64,000 nt of DNA from Conus ventricosus (lineage: Eukaryota; Mollusca; Gastropoda; Neogastropoda; Conidae). The stretch covers positions 22,159,262 through 22,223,261 of the forward strand of contig CM031622.1 in the NCBI GenBank assembly GCA_018398815.1, written 5' to 3'. The notes under the pieces are model-generated. The model worked only from the letters and a program-made list of their open reading frames with translations. It searched no databases and had not been told where the DNA came from. Positions 33,898 to 45,999 of this stretch are shown piece by piece (within the stretch, counting starts at the first letter, position 1; the number at the start of each line of letters is the position of its first letter). A program made the translations under genes and the position numbers.

Positions 33898-34620
33898 AGC
33901 GCCAAACACTCCATGAAAAATTCCCTTAGTTTTACCCTGAAAAAATTTACACTGTAAACTTCCCTTTTTTCACATGAAAACCCACTGGAAATTTCCCTTT
34001 TTATACCATGAAAAAAATCCACTGTAAAATTCCCTTAGTCATACCTAAAAAAATACACGTAAACTTTCTTAAATTTACCCGAAACAATCACCTGTAAATT
34101 CCCCCACTTATACTAAAACATGCACACTGTAAAATTCTTAAGTTTTACCCTGAAACACTCACACGTAAAATCCCTTGTTTACCTGAAACGCTCACACTGT
34201 AAACTTCCCCCAGCCTACCATGGAAATCCATACTGTAAACTTCCCTTAGCAACTATGGAACACTCCACTGTAAATTCCTTTAGTCATACCATGAAACATC
34301 CCCCTCTAAAAATTCCCCCTTTTTTATACCTTAAACATCCCTATGTAAAAATTCCCTAGTAAACAGGACTGGACACCCCAAAAGTAAAATTTCCCCTTGT
34401 CATACCCCCAAAAACCCACAAGCAATTTCCCCCAGCCTTCCCTGGAAACCCCCCACTGTAAACTTTCCTTAGTTTATACCATGAAAAACCCCTACTGTAA
34501 AATTCCTCAGTCATACCAGGAACTCCTACGTAAAATTCCCCAGTCATATATAGAAAACCCTTTCTGTAAACTTCCCTTTTGTCGTACCATGAAAAACCTA
34601 CACTGCAAGCTTTTGCCATA
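33898..34620. repeat. Minisatellite family 1, right part
   Basis: Continuation of the roughly 36-bp array (CACTGTAAACTTCCCTTAGTCATACCATGAAA). Together the three blocks exceed 1.5 kb. Confidence 0.85.
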
Positions 34621-34799
34621 ACCCGGGCCCCCCGAGACCCATACGGCAAAAATAACCTTGCTCATAAAAAAAAACATGAACAGGAACTTACCCTTTAAGT
34701 GCAACGTACCTCACAAACCCTTTGGGTAAATTTCCTTTGGGCAGCTCATATTTGCTTTTCTTGGGACGTAATTGTTCCCCTTTACCCTTCCTGTAAGCT

Positions 34800-36090
34800 G
34801 CTATCCCGACAACTTCTCTTAACTACACTTGGAGAACAGCTGTAACTCAGTCCTATCTTGGGGAAAGTCGATTCCTCAACCCTTTTTTCTGTGCCATCTT
34901 GGTGAAAATATATCCCAGATCTTCTCTGTGTTTTCTTGGTGAAATCTTACCCCAGAGCCCCCTGCTTACTTGGTGAATTATATAACCTCAGACCCCTCTA
35001 TGCTTATCTTGGGAAATATCTATACCTCGCCCCTCTATGCTTATCTTGGTCAATTTCTATACCCCGACCCTATGCTTTTTTGGTCAATTTATACCTCAGA
35101 CTTTTCTCTATGCTTTTCCTGAGAAAACTATACCTCAGACCTTCCCTCTGTTTATTTTGATGGATATCCCCCCTTCCCCCTATGCCCTTATCTTGATGAA
35201 AAACTATAACTCAACCCTTCCCCTTTATGCTTTTCTTGATGAAGTCTATATCGCCTTCTCTCTATGCTTTTTTGGGGAAAAATCTAGACCTCAGACCTTT
35301 TCCTTGCTTATCTTGGGGGATCTTGACCCATGCTTCACTGGGGAAATTTACGCCTCAGCCTTTTCCCCTGTGCTTATCTTGGGGGAAAAATCTATTCTGG
35401 CCTTGCTTACCTTGGTTTAATATTTTGCCCAGGTCAGCCCTTTTCTTGTCCTTTCTTGTGAAAATCTTTATTCGACCCATGTTTCATTGGGAATATCTAT
35501 GGCTCGACCCTTTTTTGAATACCTGTTTTGGACCCTTCCCCTAGGCTTTACTTGGGCAATATTTTTGACCTTGTTACGTTGGAATATCTACCCCAACTTT
35601 CCTTTAATTCCCCTTTATGAAAACATACTTTATTTTTGACATTAAAGTTACCTTGGTGAATATCTTACTTCAACATTCTCTTTTGCTTTCCCTTGGTGAA
35701 ATCTATCATCAGACCTCTTTATGTTTTATCTTGGGAAAATTTATACATCGACCTTCTTCTTCCTTTGTGAAAATCTAAATCAGACCTCCTTTTTGCTTAC
35801 TTGGTGAAAATTTATACCCTAGCCTTCCCCCTTCGTTACCTTGGAGAAAACTTTCCTAGACCTTGCTTCTTGGTGATACGAAACTTCGACACTTCCTTTA
35901 AACTTCCCCTTTGGGAATTCTATACTTTAGCATTCCCCTTTTAAACTTCCCTGGTAAAAGGGATGGGACTGGGGTACAATCATTTTTCCCTGAAATTTTT
36001 TTGGGGTCCAGGGGCAATGCTCCCTGGCGGGGTCAAGGGACAAAGCCCATTGTGGGGTTCAGGGAGCAACGCCCCTTGAAGCTGAAGGTT
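34800..36090. repeat. Minisatellite family 2, unit about 40 bp
   Basis: About 30 degraded copies of a unit like CTTGGTGAAATCTATACCTCAGACCTTCCCTCTATGCTTA. Many units differ by indels in T and C runs. Confidence 0.85.
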
Positions 36091-36689
36091 TTTCAACAAT
36101 TCTAGCCTGTAAAAAAAACAAACTCTCCTTGAACTAATTTCAGGTCTTCATACTAAGCAATTTCTCCTAGAATCACTTTATCAGTCATTCCCTCAACCCA
36201 AAGGAGATTTTAAACCCAAGTAATCACATCGCAAAAATGAGTACATGTCTACATTGCTTTAAGTGGCATACATGAACTCAGCTTTTCCAAGCATGACGAA
36301 AACGTTTCATTTTCGTGGCTCCTGTTCAGCCAATCCCATCACCATTTGTTTGCCACACCAGCATCAGTATCTTCTGTAAGAAAATTTTGCGGAACTAGGT
36401 CTGTTTGCTTTGGCAATTTTATTTTTTCCTTCATTTTCTTTGCTCTTGTTCAAATTTGATCACATCGACCCAGAGCGGAAAGCAGTGGCGAATGTCTCGA
36501 AAGCACATGCACGGAAGTAGTCCTAATAAATACTGCTTATGGCGGGACGAAGGCCTGAAGCGAACAACCTGAAACAAACTAAAAGGGCCGGTCTCGTCGG
36601 GCGCGGCTCGCTTTTTTTGTTGTTGTTTTTTGTTTTTGTTTTTCGCGGATTTCCGCGAATTCGCCGACATGTACCATGCCTGGTAAATA
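36091..36689. other. No gene supported
   Basis: Unique-looking intron sequence between two minisatellites. Only T-rich and TTG-rich stretches near 36610-36650 stand out. Confidence 0.4.
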
Positions 36690-37653
36690 TCTATATCTCA
36701 GACCTTCCCTCTAAGCTTACCTTTGCCACTAACTGATATTGTAAACCTATCCTGTAAACTTAGTGAATACCTGTAACTCGCACTCTAGCTGTCAGCTTAC
36801 TTTAGTGAATACCTACACAACACACCCTAGCTGTTAGCTTACATTAGTGAATACCTATACAACACACCCTAGCTGTCAGCTTACATTAGTAAATACTTAC
36901 ACCTCTCACCACAGCCGTCATCTTACCTAAGTGAATACCTATACATCACACTCTAGCTGTCACCTTACCTAAGTAAATACCTATACATCACACCCTACCT
37001 GTCACCTTACCTAAGTGAATACCTATTACATCACACCCTACCTGTCACCTTACCAAAGTGAATGCCTATACATCACACCCTACCTGTCACCTTACCTAAG
37101 TGAATGCCTATACATCACACTCTAGCTGTCACCTTACCTAAGTAAATACCTATACAATCACACCCTACCTGTCACCTTACCAAAGTGAATGCCTATACAT
37201 CACACCCTACCTGTCACCTTACCTAAGTGAATGCCTATACATCACACTCTAGCTGTCACCTTACCTAAGTGAATACCTATACATCACACCCAAGCTGTCA
37301 CCTTTCCTAAGTGAATGCCTATACATCACACTCTAGTTGTCACCTTTCCTAAGTGAATACCTATACATCACACTCTAGCTGTCACCTTTCCTAAGTGAAT
37401 GCCTATACATCACACTCTAGTTGTCACCTTACCCAAGTGAATGCCTATACATCACACTCTAGTTGTCACCTTTCCTGAGTGAATGCCTATACATCACACT
37501 CTAGTTGTCACCTTACCTAAGTGAATGCGCTATACATCACACTCGAGTTGTCACCTTTCCAAAGTGAATACCTATACATCACACTCTAGTTGTCACATTA
37601 CCTAAGTGAATACCTATACCTCACACCCCAGCATAAACTTACCAAAGCGAATA

Positions 37654-37717
<64 letters not shown>

Positions 37718-37790
37718 ACCCTAGCTGTCACCTTACCCAAGTGAACACCTACACATTCACCCTATCAGCTTACCTTAGTGAGTATCAATA
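36690..37790. repeat. Minisatellite family 3, unit about 42 bp, with (AT)n
   Basis: About 25 well-preserved copies of GTGAATACCTATACATCACACTCTAGCTGTCACCTTACCTAA, interrupted by an (AT)n tract at about 37655-37714. The array ends only about 20 bases before the 5' splice donor of CAND1 exon 5 on the opposite strand. Units contain TTACCTAAG, the reverse complement of a consensus-like donor CTTAGGTAA. Confidence 0.92.
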
Positions 37791-37809
37791 TCAGACCCTG
37801 TCAGCTCAC

Positions 37810-37909
37810 CTTGGCAATGGCATTGGTGAGGCGTCCTGTGATCTTCTTGCAGATGCTGGCTGCTAATGTTGTGGAGGAGGAGGTAACTCACCAATCACCG
37901 TTTTCAAAC
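37810..37909 (-). CDS. CAND1: CAND1 coding exon 5, with a one-base frameshift
   Basis: The minus strand reads TCATAG|GTTTGAAAACG..., giving Leu-Lys-Thr-Val-Ile-Gly-Glu-Leu-Pro in the frame set by exon 4. From the TCC repeat on, the protein continues in another frame as SSSTTLAASICKKITGRLT, then NAIAK|GTGAGC. Both halves match vertebrate CAND1 (about residues 109-143). The exon is 100 bases where phase demands 101 (or 107 at the vertebrate length), so a base or a few bases are missing in the CCTCCTCC run. Because CAND1 is normally essential and single-copy, an assembly error is the likeliest cause. In the unshifted frame a TAG follows soon after. Confidence 0.9.
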
Positions 37910-38012
37910 CTATGATAAAAACCGTTTCTGTCAGTGAAAGAAGAGACCAAAGGTTCTACAAGGGACCCAATGTTGGTATCTCAAACCCTGGGTGTACGGT
38001 TCATCCTCTCTT

Positions 38013-38044
<32 letters not shown>

Positions 38045-38924
38045 CACACACACACACACACACAACATAAAAACAATTGGAACACTTAGCCACCCCTTTC
38101 AGGAGCCACTACGGCTCCTAAACCCCTGATGTCGTTCAAAATGTTTTCCAGTTGCCAAACTGCTGCTTAGAAAATGCTGCCTGTCTGGCTATGAAAACTG
38201 GGACCTTCAATCCTAAAGTAAAGCTAGTCTTGCATGACTTAAAGCGCAGGCACGATGTTGTTTGGTGGTGACAGATGGTGCCAGAAGGTGACTTTTGTTC
38301 TCTATCAAATTCACTCTGCAGGTGTGGTGCATGCGTGCTGTGCAGCTCATGTCTATGTCACTGTAGGGAATCTCCACCACTCACTGTAAAAAAATTCACC
38401 AATGTGGTTTTAAGCACAACTGCTAATCTGGCAAACTTTAAATCTCAGACCCTCATAAACTTAGAAAATTTGGAACACATGAACCTGTGACTGCTCAAAC
38501 CTTAATGACAGCAGATCAGTGTAAAGACCTGAAGGGTGATGACTACTCTTTGCTTTTCAAGAGTCCACTTATCTTGTCCATAAGACATAAAACACAACAG
38601 ACTGAGGTAGCTGGTCGCATGACTGTCTGCCTCATCTCCTAACGAGGGGCCCTGACTGTCCAGTGAGCAAGGTGTCCGATTTGTTTCATGATCTGCACCT
38701 CCAGACAGCCAGGCTGGAACAGACTTTCTCTTCAGGGCTGACATCCCCTCCCATTCCTATGGATGACACTTTAAACTTAACCCCCGCATGAACTCATGTA
38801 TAAAGAAAAAATCCTGGATGCATGTTCAATCCATTCTACTTTTCTGAGGGCAGCAGGCCATTGCATGCGAGTGGAACACGTTGAAACAGAAATAAGAAAC
38901 ACATACACACTGGTGTTGTATGTA
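37910..38924. other. Intron sequence with (CA)n
   Basis: CAND1 intron 4. It contains a (CA)n tract at about 38018-38063. No other feature is supported. Confidence 0.5.
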
Positions 38925-39244
38925 GACATCATCCTGCAATAGCAATGTGGCTGACTGCCTTCATGGCAGGATTAAAAACAAAAGTGGGCACAAGACATTA
39001 ACATCTGCATTGACAATGTGGCTGACTGCCTTCATGGCAGGATTAAAACAGTGCAAAGAATCATCCTGCATTGACAATTGGCTGACTGCCTAAGGCAGGA
39101 TTAAAACAGTGCAAACAGGACAATCATCTCTGCATTCGGAGACATAGTGGTGACTGCCATTAACATGGCAGGAATTACTGCTCACAACCAGTGACAAAGA
39201 CATCATCCTGCATTGACAATGTGGCGACTGCTTCATGAGGATTA
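38925..39244. repeat. Minisatellite family 4, unit about 60 bp (left part)
   Basis: Units of CATCATCCTGCATTGACAATGTGGCTGACTGCCTTCATGGCAGGATTAAAACAGTGCAAAGA. The array resumes at 45646 after an insertion. Confidence 0.88.
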
Positions 39245-39339
39245 AAAAAAATTTTCCCTTTTTTGGGGAAAAAAAATTAATTTGAAGGGCCCCCCTTCTG
39301 CAAAACGGGGACATTTGGGTTTTTGCAAGGGAAAAGGGG

Positions 39340-39576
39340 ATTTTTCCCCCTTTCTTTGGGAAAGGTTTTTAAAGCCCTTTTTAATGAAAACCCAAAATTC
39401 CCCGGGGGGGGAAAAAAAAATTTTTTAAAACTCAAAAAAATTTTAAAAAGAAACAGCCCTTTTTTTTTTTTTCCCGGGGGGGTTTTACCCCTTGTTTTTT
39501 GGGAAAGAACCAAACCCCAAATTTTTTTCCCCCCCCCCCCCCCTTTTTTCCCCCCCCCCCCCGAAAAAAACCCTTT

Positions 39577-39624
<48 letters not shown>

Positions 39625-39658
39625 TTTTTGGGCCCCCCACAAACCCCCCCTTTTTCAA

Positions 39659-39747
<89 letters not shown>

Positions 39748-40207
39748 TTTTCCCCCCCCCCCCCCCCCAAACCCCCCCCAAACCCCCCCCCCCCCCCCCC
39801 CCCCCCCCCAAAAAAAACCGCACCCCCCCCCCCCGGGCTGCCCCCCCCCCCCCCCCGGGAAAAACCCCGCCCCCCCCCCCCCCCCCCCTTTCCTACCCCC
39901 CTCTGGCCGCCCGGCCCCACTCCCCGGGCACCCCCCCCCAAAAAAACGGCCCCCCCCTCCCCCCCCCCCACGCCCGGCGGCCCCCCCCCCCCCCCCCCCC
40001 CAAACCCCCCTTTCCCCAACCCCCCTCCCCAACCCCCCCCCCCCGGCCAAAAACCCCCACCCCAAAAACGACCCTCTAAAAAAACCCCCCCCCCCCCCGC
40101 CCGCCCCCCTGAAAAAACCCCCCCCCTTTCGGCCCAAAAAACCTCCCAACTCCCCACAAAAACCGGCAAAACACCCGCCCCCCCCCCCCCCCCCCAAAAA
40201 CCCAAAC

Positions 40208-40243
<36 letters not shown>

Positions 40244-40615
40244 CCCAAACGCCCCAAAAAACCAAAACTCCCCCCCCCCTTCGCCCCCCCCAAAAAAAAA
40301 CCCCCCCCCCCCCCCCTTACCCCCCCCCCCCCCCCCAAAAACCCCCCCCAAAAAAACCCCCCCCAAAAAAACCCCCTCCCTACCCCCCCCCCCCCCCCCC
40401 CAAAAAACCCCCCCCCCGACCTACCCCAGGCCCCCCCCCCGGGGCCCCCCCCCCCCCCCCCCGTCACCAACCAAACCCCGAAAACCCGCCAAACGCCCCC
40501 CCCACCCCCCCCCCCCCGCCCCCCCCCCTTTTCCCCCCTCCCCCCCCCCCCCCCCCCAAACCTCCCCCCCCCCCCAAAAACCCCAAAAAACCCCCCCCTT
40601 TTCCCCCCCCCACCT

Positions 40616-40653
<38 letters not shown>

Positions 40654-40975
40654 AATAAATTTCTTCCAAAAAAAACCCCCCCCCCACCCCCCCACCACCC
40701 CCAAACCAAATCCAACCCCCCCCTCCCCCCCCCCCCGCCCCCCCTCCCCCCCCCCCGGGCCCCCCCCCCCCGGGCGCCCCTCGGGCAAAAACCCCCCCCC
40801 CCCCCCCCCCCCCCCACCCCCCAAAAAAAAAAAAAAAACCCATCCCCCCCCCCAAAAAAAACCCCCCCCCCAAAGCCCCCCCCCCCCCAAAACCCCCAAA
40901 AACAAAACCAAAACCCCCCAACCCCCCGGGCCCCCCCCCCCCCCCCCTTTCACCTAAAACCCCTTTTCCCCCCCC

Positions 40976-41012
<37 letters not shown>

Positions 41013-41300
41013 ACCCCCCCCCCCCCCGGGGGGGACAAAAAGGCCCAATTTTGTGGGGGGGGGGTGGGGTAGTTTGGAGGGGCAAAAAAAGGGGTGGGGG
41101 GCACCCCCCCCCGGGGGGGGGGGGGGGGGGTTTTTTAAAGGGAGAAGTGTGAAGGGCGGAGCCCCCCCAAACCTTTTGGAAGGGGGGGGGGGAAATGCCC
41201 TTCCCGGCCCCGCCCCCCCGGGGTTGGGTTTTTAAAAGGGGAAGCCCAAAGGGGGGGGGGGAACTTCCCACCCCCTCCCGTGTCAAGGGGCGGGCCAAAA
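39340..41300. repeat. Poly-C / A-run low-complexity block, probable assembly artefact
   Basis: Nearly 2 kb of C runs broken by short A, T or G runs, in both GC-biased senses at its right end. All bases appear in homopolymer bursts, a pattern of collapsed or mis-called signal rather than biology. Frames of more than 500 codons here are pure proline or glycine. Confidence 0.9.
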
Positions 41301-44039
41301 AGGATTTTTTTTAAAATCTCCACCTTTTTGGGCCATACCCCCGATTTTGGGGTTTTGGCCATGGAAAAGGGGGGATTTTCGCACCGAAAAAAAAAACAAA
41401 AGGGGGGCCTCCCAACTTTTTTTTGCCCCCAAGTGAAACCAACCTACTGCTACCTTGAAAAAGGGGAAAGGGGGTTTATTACCGTTTTGGAAAACGGACA
41501 AAAATGGCCCCGGAGGGGAAAAATCAAACTTAAAGCGGGGCTTTAGGGGGGCCGGGGGCCCCCCATAAAAAAATTTTTCACGCTCCCTTTTTTTTAAACC
41601 CCCTTTTCCAGGGGAAAGTAGGTGCTCAAAGGGGGGAAAAAATTTTCCCAGGGCGATACCCCCCCCTTGGGAAAAGTGTTTCCGCCAAAAAAAAATTTTT
41701 TTTCTTGGCGGGGGAAAAAAGGGTTTTGGGGGGCCTTGGCCGGGGATATGGCCTGGCGGGCCCTCTCCCCCCGGAGAAAAGGGGTCCCCCGGTTTTCCCC
41801 GGCACAAAGGGGGTGAAACGGTTGCCTGCGCTTTGGGGCGCTGAAAAGGAGAGGGCCCCTTTGTGGGCCCCGGGAGCCCTCCCGGGAGGGGGGTCCCCCC
41901 TACGCCCCCGGGGGGGTTCCCCCCCCGTGGAGTGGGACTTCAAATGGAGGGGGACCCTGGGCGGGCGGTTGATGCGGGAAAAAGGCTTGTGGGGGGGCCC
42001 CTCCAAAGGGGGCCCACCCGGGGGGGGGGCCATTTCCCCTTTCCTTCCTCAGGGGGCTTTTTCCTTTGGGGGGTTGGGTGGAAATTTCCGCAGGAGGGGA
42101 AAAAACAGGGGCGGGGCCCCCCCCTAGCGGGTAGGGGGAAGCTAGGGCGGGTCCCGGGTGGCTCAATCGGCCCAGGCGGGTTTTGGGGAGCCCGTTTCCG
42201 ATCGGACAGCCCCGGTGGGGACCGGGGACCCAGGGATGAGGGGGGGCCCCGACCGTGGGGGTCGGGGTTTTTTAAAAAAAAAAGCCACGGGCCCTTTCTG
42301 GGGGGGAAAGAGCCACCGTCCCCGGGGAGGGGCGGGCTGTGCGGCCCGGGGGTTGGGGGGAAATTCCCCGGGGCCCGGGGAACCAAAAACCAGGGGGGGG
42401 GGGGGGGGGGTAGAGGGCCGTGGCCTGTCGTACCCGCCCAGGGACGGCACTGCCCATACACCCTTGGGTGGGCCTGGGAGGGCCAAGGGGGGGGGGAGGA
42501 CGCGGGAGTCGAGCCCCCTACCCCATATGTTGATTGGCTGGCTCGGGACCGTGTTCCAAAAACCCGAAAATAAACAGGTTACCCTTGCCTGCTTGGTTAT
42601 CCCCCCCCCGGGGGAACGGGACCGCGGACGTTTTCCCAAATGGGAAGCCATTAAGTCGACCCCCCAAAGCCTGAAAACCCAGGGGAACATGTGCGGTCGA
42701 TCGGGGTTGGTCGCGGCCCCTTTTGCAAGGGCACGACCGGGCTCTTGCGCGGCTGACCACCGCCCAAAATTATGGCACACGCCGAGGTCGGGTCGGGGGT
42801 TACCATAAACTGCTTCCGGAGTCAGGCGCCCTCCGACACAGGGTTGGCTGCACCTGTGCCCGGGTTGGGCGAGCGTGTGAGCCACTACAAGTTTCGGGGG
42901 GAAAAATGAAACGTGCTCATCAAAGGGGAGGGCGGGGGGGATTCCACCCCGACCCCTCACCCTTGCTGGTCCGGGCTCGGCAAGGTTCCCCAGGGGCCGA
43001 GGGTCCCCGTGACACAGCATGATAGACAGAAGTCCACTGCGCTCGGGAGGCAGAGGGCAAGCCGGGCCCAAAGGAGACGGGGGGGGGGGGAGAAATTAGG
43101 AGAAATTTGACTTGGGTCACCCTTTGAGGGGAGCCTTTCCCTTAAAACTTTCTGGGCCGGGCAAAAGAGAGACATTTAGAAATGGGGGCCCTTGCCCCGT
43201 AGCCTTTGGGCGCAGCGATCGTGGGCCTTGACGGGTAAGGAGGAAAGGTCACGCGTCCCCTCCGCGGGAAAAACACCCATCTACCCTGACCGTACCTCTG
43301 CCATGAGAACGGATTTTCTGGGTTGGAACGACCCGCGGGTTTTTTCCGGAAGTAGCGATTTTTTTAGGGGTGAATGGCTCGCCCGACGGGTCCTTTAATG
43401 TTGGGGGAATGGGGGGCCGAGCAAAACCCCACACACGATCACAAAGAGGAACAAAATGTCGCGAGAAAATAAATTTAAACCGTCGGGCCCTGGGTGTTGT
43501 GTAAAAGTCAGAAATCGACAGAAAACTCAAAATACCCGTAACGCCACCAACACGAGAATGCGATAAGTTAGATACAATCGGGTCAGCATGTAAATATTAC
43601 AACTTTACAGGACAAAATTTCAGCACTAAAGTGGAAATTGGGACTGACAAGATATTGAGCACTAAACGCTAAGGCAGACCCAGAAAGAAGTACGGGCCGG
43701 CCCGAAACAAAATGGGGGAAACACGACCGGCGAGGGGGAAAAAGGGGGGCCGACGCAGGCGGGGTACGATCGTGGAAAATAAACAAAGGGCTTGCAGAGA
43801 AAAAACCAAGCAGGGAGTCGGAGATAGTTTTTTCTCTTCTCTTCTTCCAAAAAACTGGTCCCAAAAACGATAGGTCACCAGCGTTAAGCGGGGCACAAAG
43901 CCGGGGACAGTGCCAAAAGGGACGACCCAACCCGCGAAAAAACACAAAATCCGGAGTACCGCACGGAAAGGGGAGAAATTATTCAATTCCCAAACCCACC
44001 GGAGACCTCTATCAACTTTTAAAAAAGAACAGGGTAGAA
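41301..44039. other. GC-rich interior of the large insertion, no gene supported
   Basis: Long open frames exist on both strands but show only Gly/Pro/Arg bias and overlap each other. No domain is recognised. Confidence 0.5.
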
Positions 44040-44530
44040 TAAATGTGCACACTTGGTAGATCAAGAGACGTCGAGACACCCGACTACCCTATAATGATAA
44101 ATGGGGGGGTAGAAAAATGTGCACAGTTGTAGATCAAAAGATTGTAGAGACCCTGATCAAACCCGGATAAAGATAAATGGGAACAGATAATGTTACAAAG
44201 GGGGCAATAAGTGGACACGTTGGGAGATCAAGGATCGAAACACTCCTCTACCTGTAAAAAGAAAATAAGAACAGGAAAATACGCCCGGGGAACGGGGTCC
44301 CCCCCACACAATTGCTGCGGTCCCGGCAATGGCGGACACCCAACCGTCGTGGCACAATCAAACATGCGGATCATTGACCGGGAAGGGGTCGATCGCCGAA
44401 AATGACGCGCACTGGCGCCGAGAGCAAAAACCCCCCGTTACCGTAAAAAGCAAGGGGTACTAATCAATGTGCCCATTTTGGTAATGAAGGATCGAAAGAC
44501 CATCAAACTTCCGTGATAAATTTGGAAATA
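44040..44530. repeat. Degenerate tandem repeat, unit of variable length
   Basis: The motif AATGTGCACACTTGGTAGATCAAGAG recurs at about 44042, 44116, 44208 and 44465 with a following GATAAATGGG-type segment. It lies inside the large insertion. Confidence 0.55.
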
Positions 44531-45645
44531 AACACAAGGGCACCATAGGCAAAAAAGAGATCGTAAGTCCTCGTCACCTGTATAAAAGGGTACATAGATG
44601 CCCTAAGGGTAAAAAATGCCGGGGGAAACCCCCCTACCGCAAGATAGCGAACAAAATGGGCACCCATGCGGTGAGGCCAAAAGGAGGAGAAGCCCATCGT
44701 GTGAAAATCCAAGATGGCGGGGCGATTGACCGGAGGGGTTTGGCCGAAAGAGAAGAAAAGGGGGCCCAAAAGTAAAACCTGACGCACGAAGGATAGGGGG
44801 GCCAAAGGAACCCAGGGGAACGTTAGGATAAAAAATGTTTTTTATTGGCTTAAAAAGATTTACGGGGGATAAAAGGCAACTCTTCTTCTTCTTCCTCTTT
44901 TTTCTTAAAAACACTCCGCCTCCTAATTTTATGGGACAATTTGGGGGACAAACCCGATCCCCGACTAACGAGCGATCAAAAGACATCAGGAGAGGATGCA
45001 AGGAAAAAAAGGAATAAAAAAGAGGGGGAAAACCTCCACAGCATGAACGGAAAAGAAGACCGAGGGGCGACCCCGCAGGGTCGCCGAAATGGGGAAATAA
45101 AGATGGAGGCCGGGGCCGACAAGATCGATCGTCGATGGAAGACCAGATGGCTATAGGGAAAAAAAACGAGCCGAGAGTGGAAACGTGGAAATGGGGGAAA
45201 AAAATAACGAAGGTGGATGACCGTTTCTAAAGGGAGAGCGTTTCCCAAACCCGGCGAGCAAGGGACAATGGGGAAAAATGGGGTGAAGAGAAGTCTGAGC
45301 CTCACGCCCAGACGGGAAAAAAATGAAAAAAAATGAAATAAAATGCCCTCCATAACCTCACGCGGGAAGGGACCCATGGTCAACAAGCCACAACAAGCAA
45401 GTAAAGAGGGGAAGCACACAGGCAATCTCTACAAAAAAACAAAGATAGGGGAACAGAGCAAAAACCCCGTCCCTTTTAGGGAGGAGGCCAGGTGAATGAG
45501 GGAAAAGGTTTTTCACCGGTTTCTTTCCCCGGCAAGTAGGTGGGGCTCACGTTGGGCTTATTTCTGCATACCACAAAAAAATCTCGGCCTCAGAGCTAAC
45601 TAACTGCCGTGGAAGCTAGGGGCTGACAGGAAAGTATATAGCCAA

Positions 45646-45860
45646 AAAAGTGGCGACTGCCTCAGGCAGGGTTAAAACAAGTGACAAAGACATCACCTCG
45701 TTGACAATTGGCTGCCCTTTATGCAGATTAAAACCAGGGCAAAAAACATCATCCTGCATTGACAAAGGGCGCCCACATGGGAGGATTAAAACAAGTGACA
45801 AAGACTCATCCTGCATTTACAATGTGACGCCTTTATGGGAGATTTAAAAACTGATAAGTT
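45646..45860. repeat. Minisatellite family 4, right part
   Basis: Degraded copies of the 60-bp unit (CATCATCCTGCATTGACAA...GGATTAAAAC). Confidence 0.85.
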
Positions 45861-45999
45861 AAAAATCTTTTTCAAGGTAAACCGAGTTCTGCCTAGCACC
45901 CCATGAAAGCAAACTTAGTTTTTTCATCAAAAAATACAACCCCTCAGCAGCAGTAAAGGGGGTTATTCATGACCTTCGCTTCAAAACAAACTGGATACC

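Larger units (their letters stand above)
39245..45645. mobile_element. Large insertion splitting minisatellite 4, related to the 30.3-33.9 kb element
   Basis: Minisatellite 4 stops at 39244 and resumes at 45646, so the 6.4 kb between is an insertion (or misassembly). Its right end, GCTGACAGGAAAGTATATAGCC, resembles in inverted form the GGCTGTATACTTACCTGT end at 30322. Interior blocks match too, for example CTACCCCGACCGTAC (about 33042) against CTACCCTGACCGTAC (about 43273). The left third is homopolymer noise. I see no transposase or other domain. Confidence 0.5.

Noticed and set aside
36690..37790. CRISPR-like regular repeats
   Set aside because: Units are head-to-tail without unique spacers and lie in an intron of a eukaryotic gene; this is a minisatellite.
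39323..41235. Open frames of more than 500 codons rich in proline, and antisense glycine-rich frames
   Set aside because: They are translations of C and G homopolymers in all frames and carry no protein signal.
42163..43071. 302-codon minus-strand frame
   Set aside because: Same GC-rich artefact, within the noisy large insertion.
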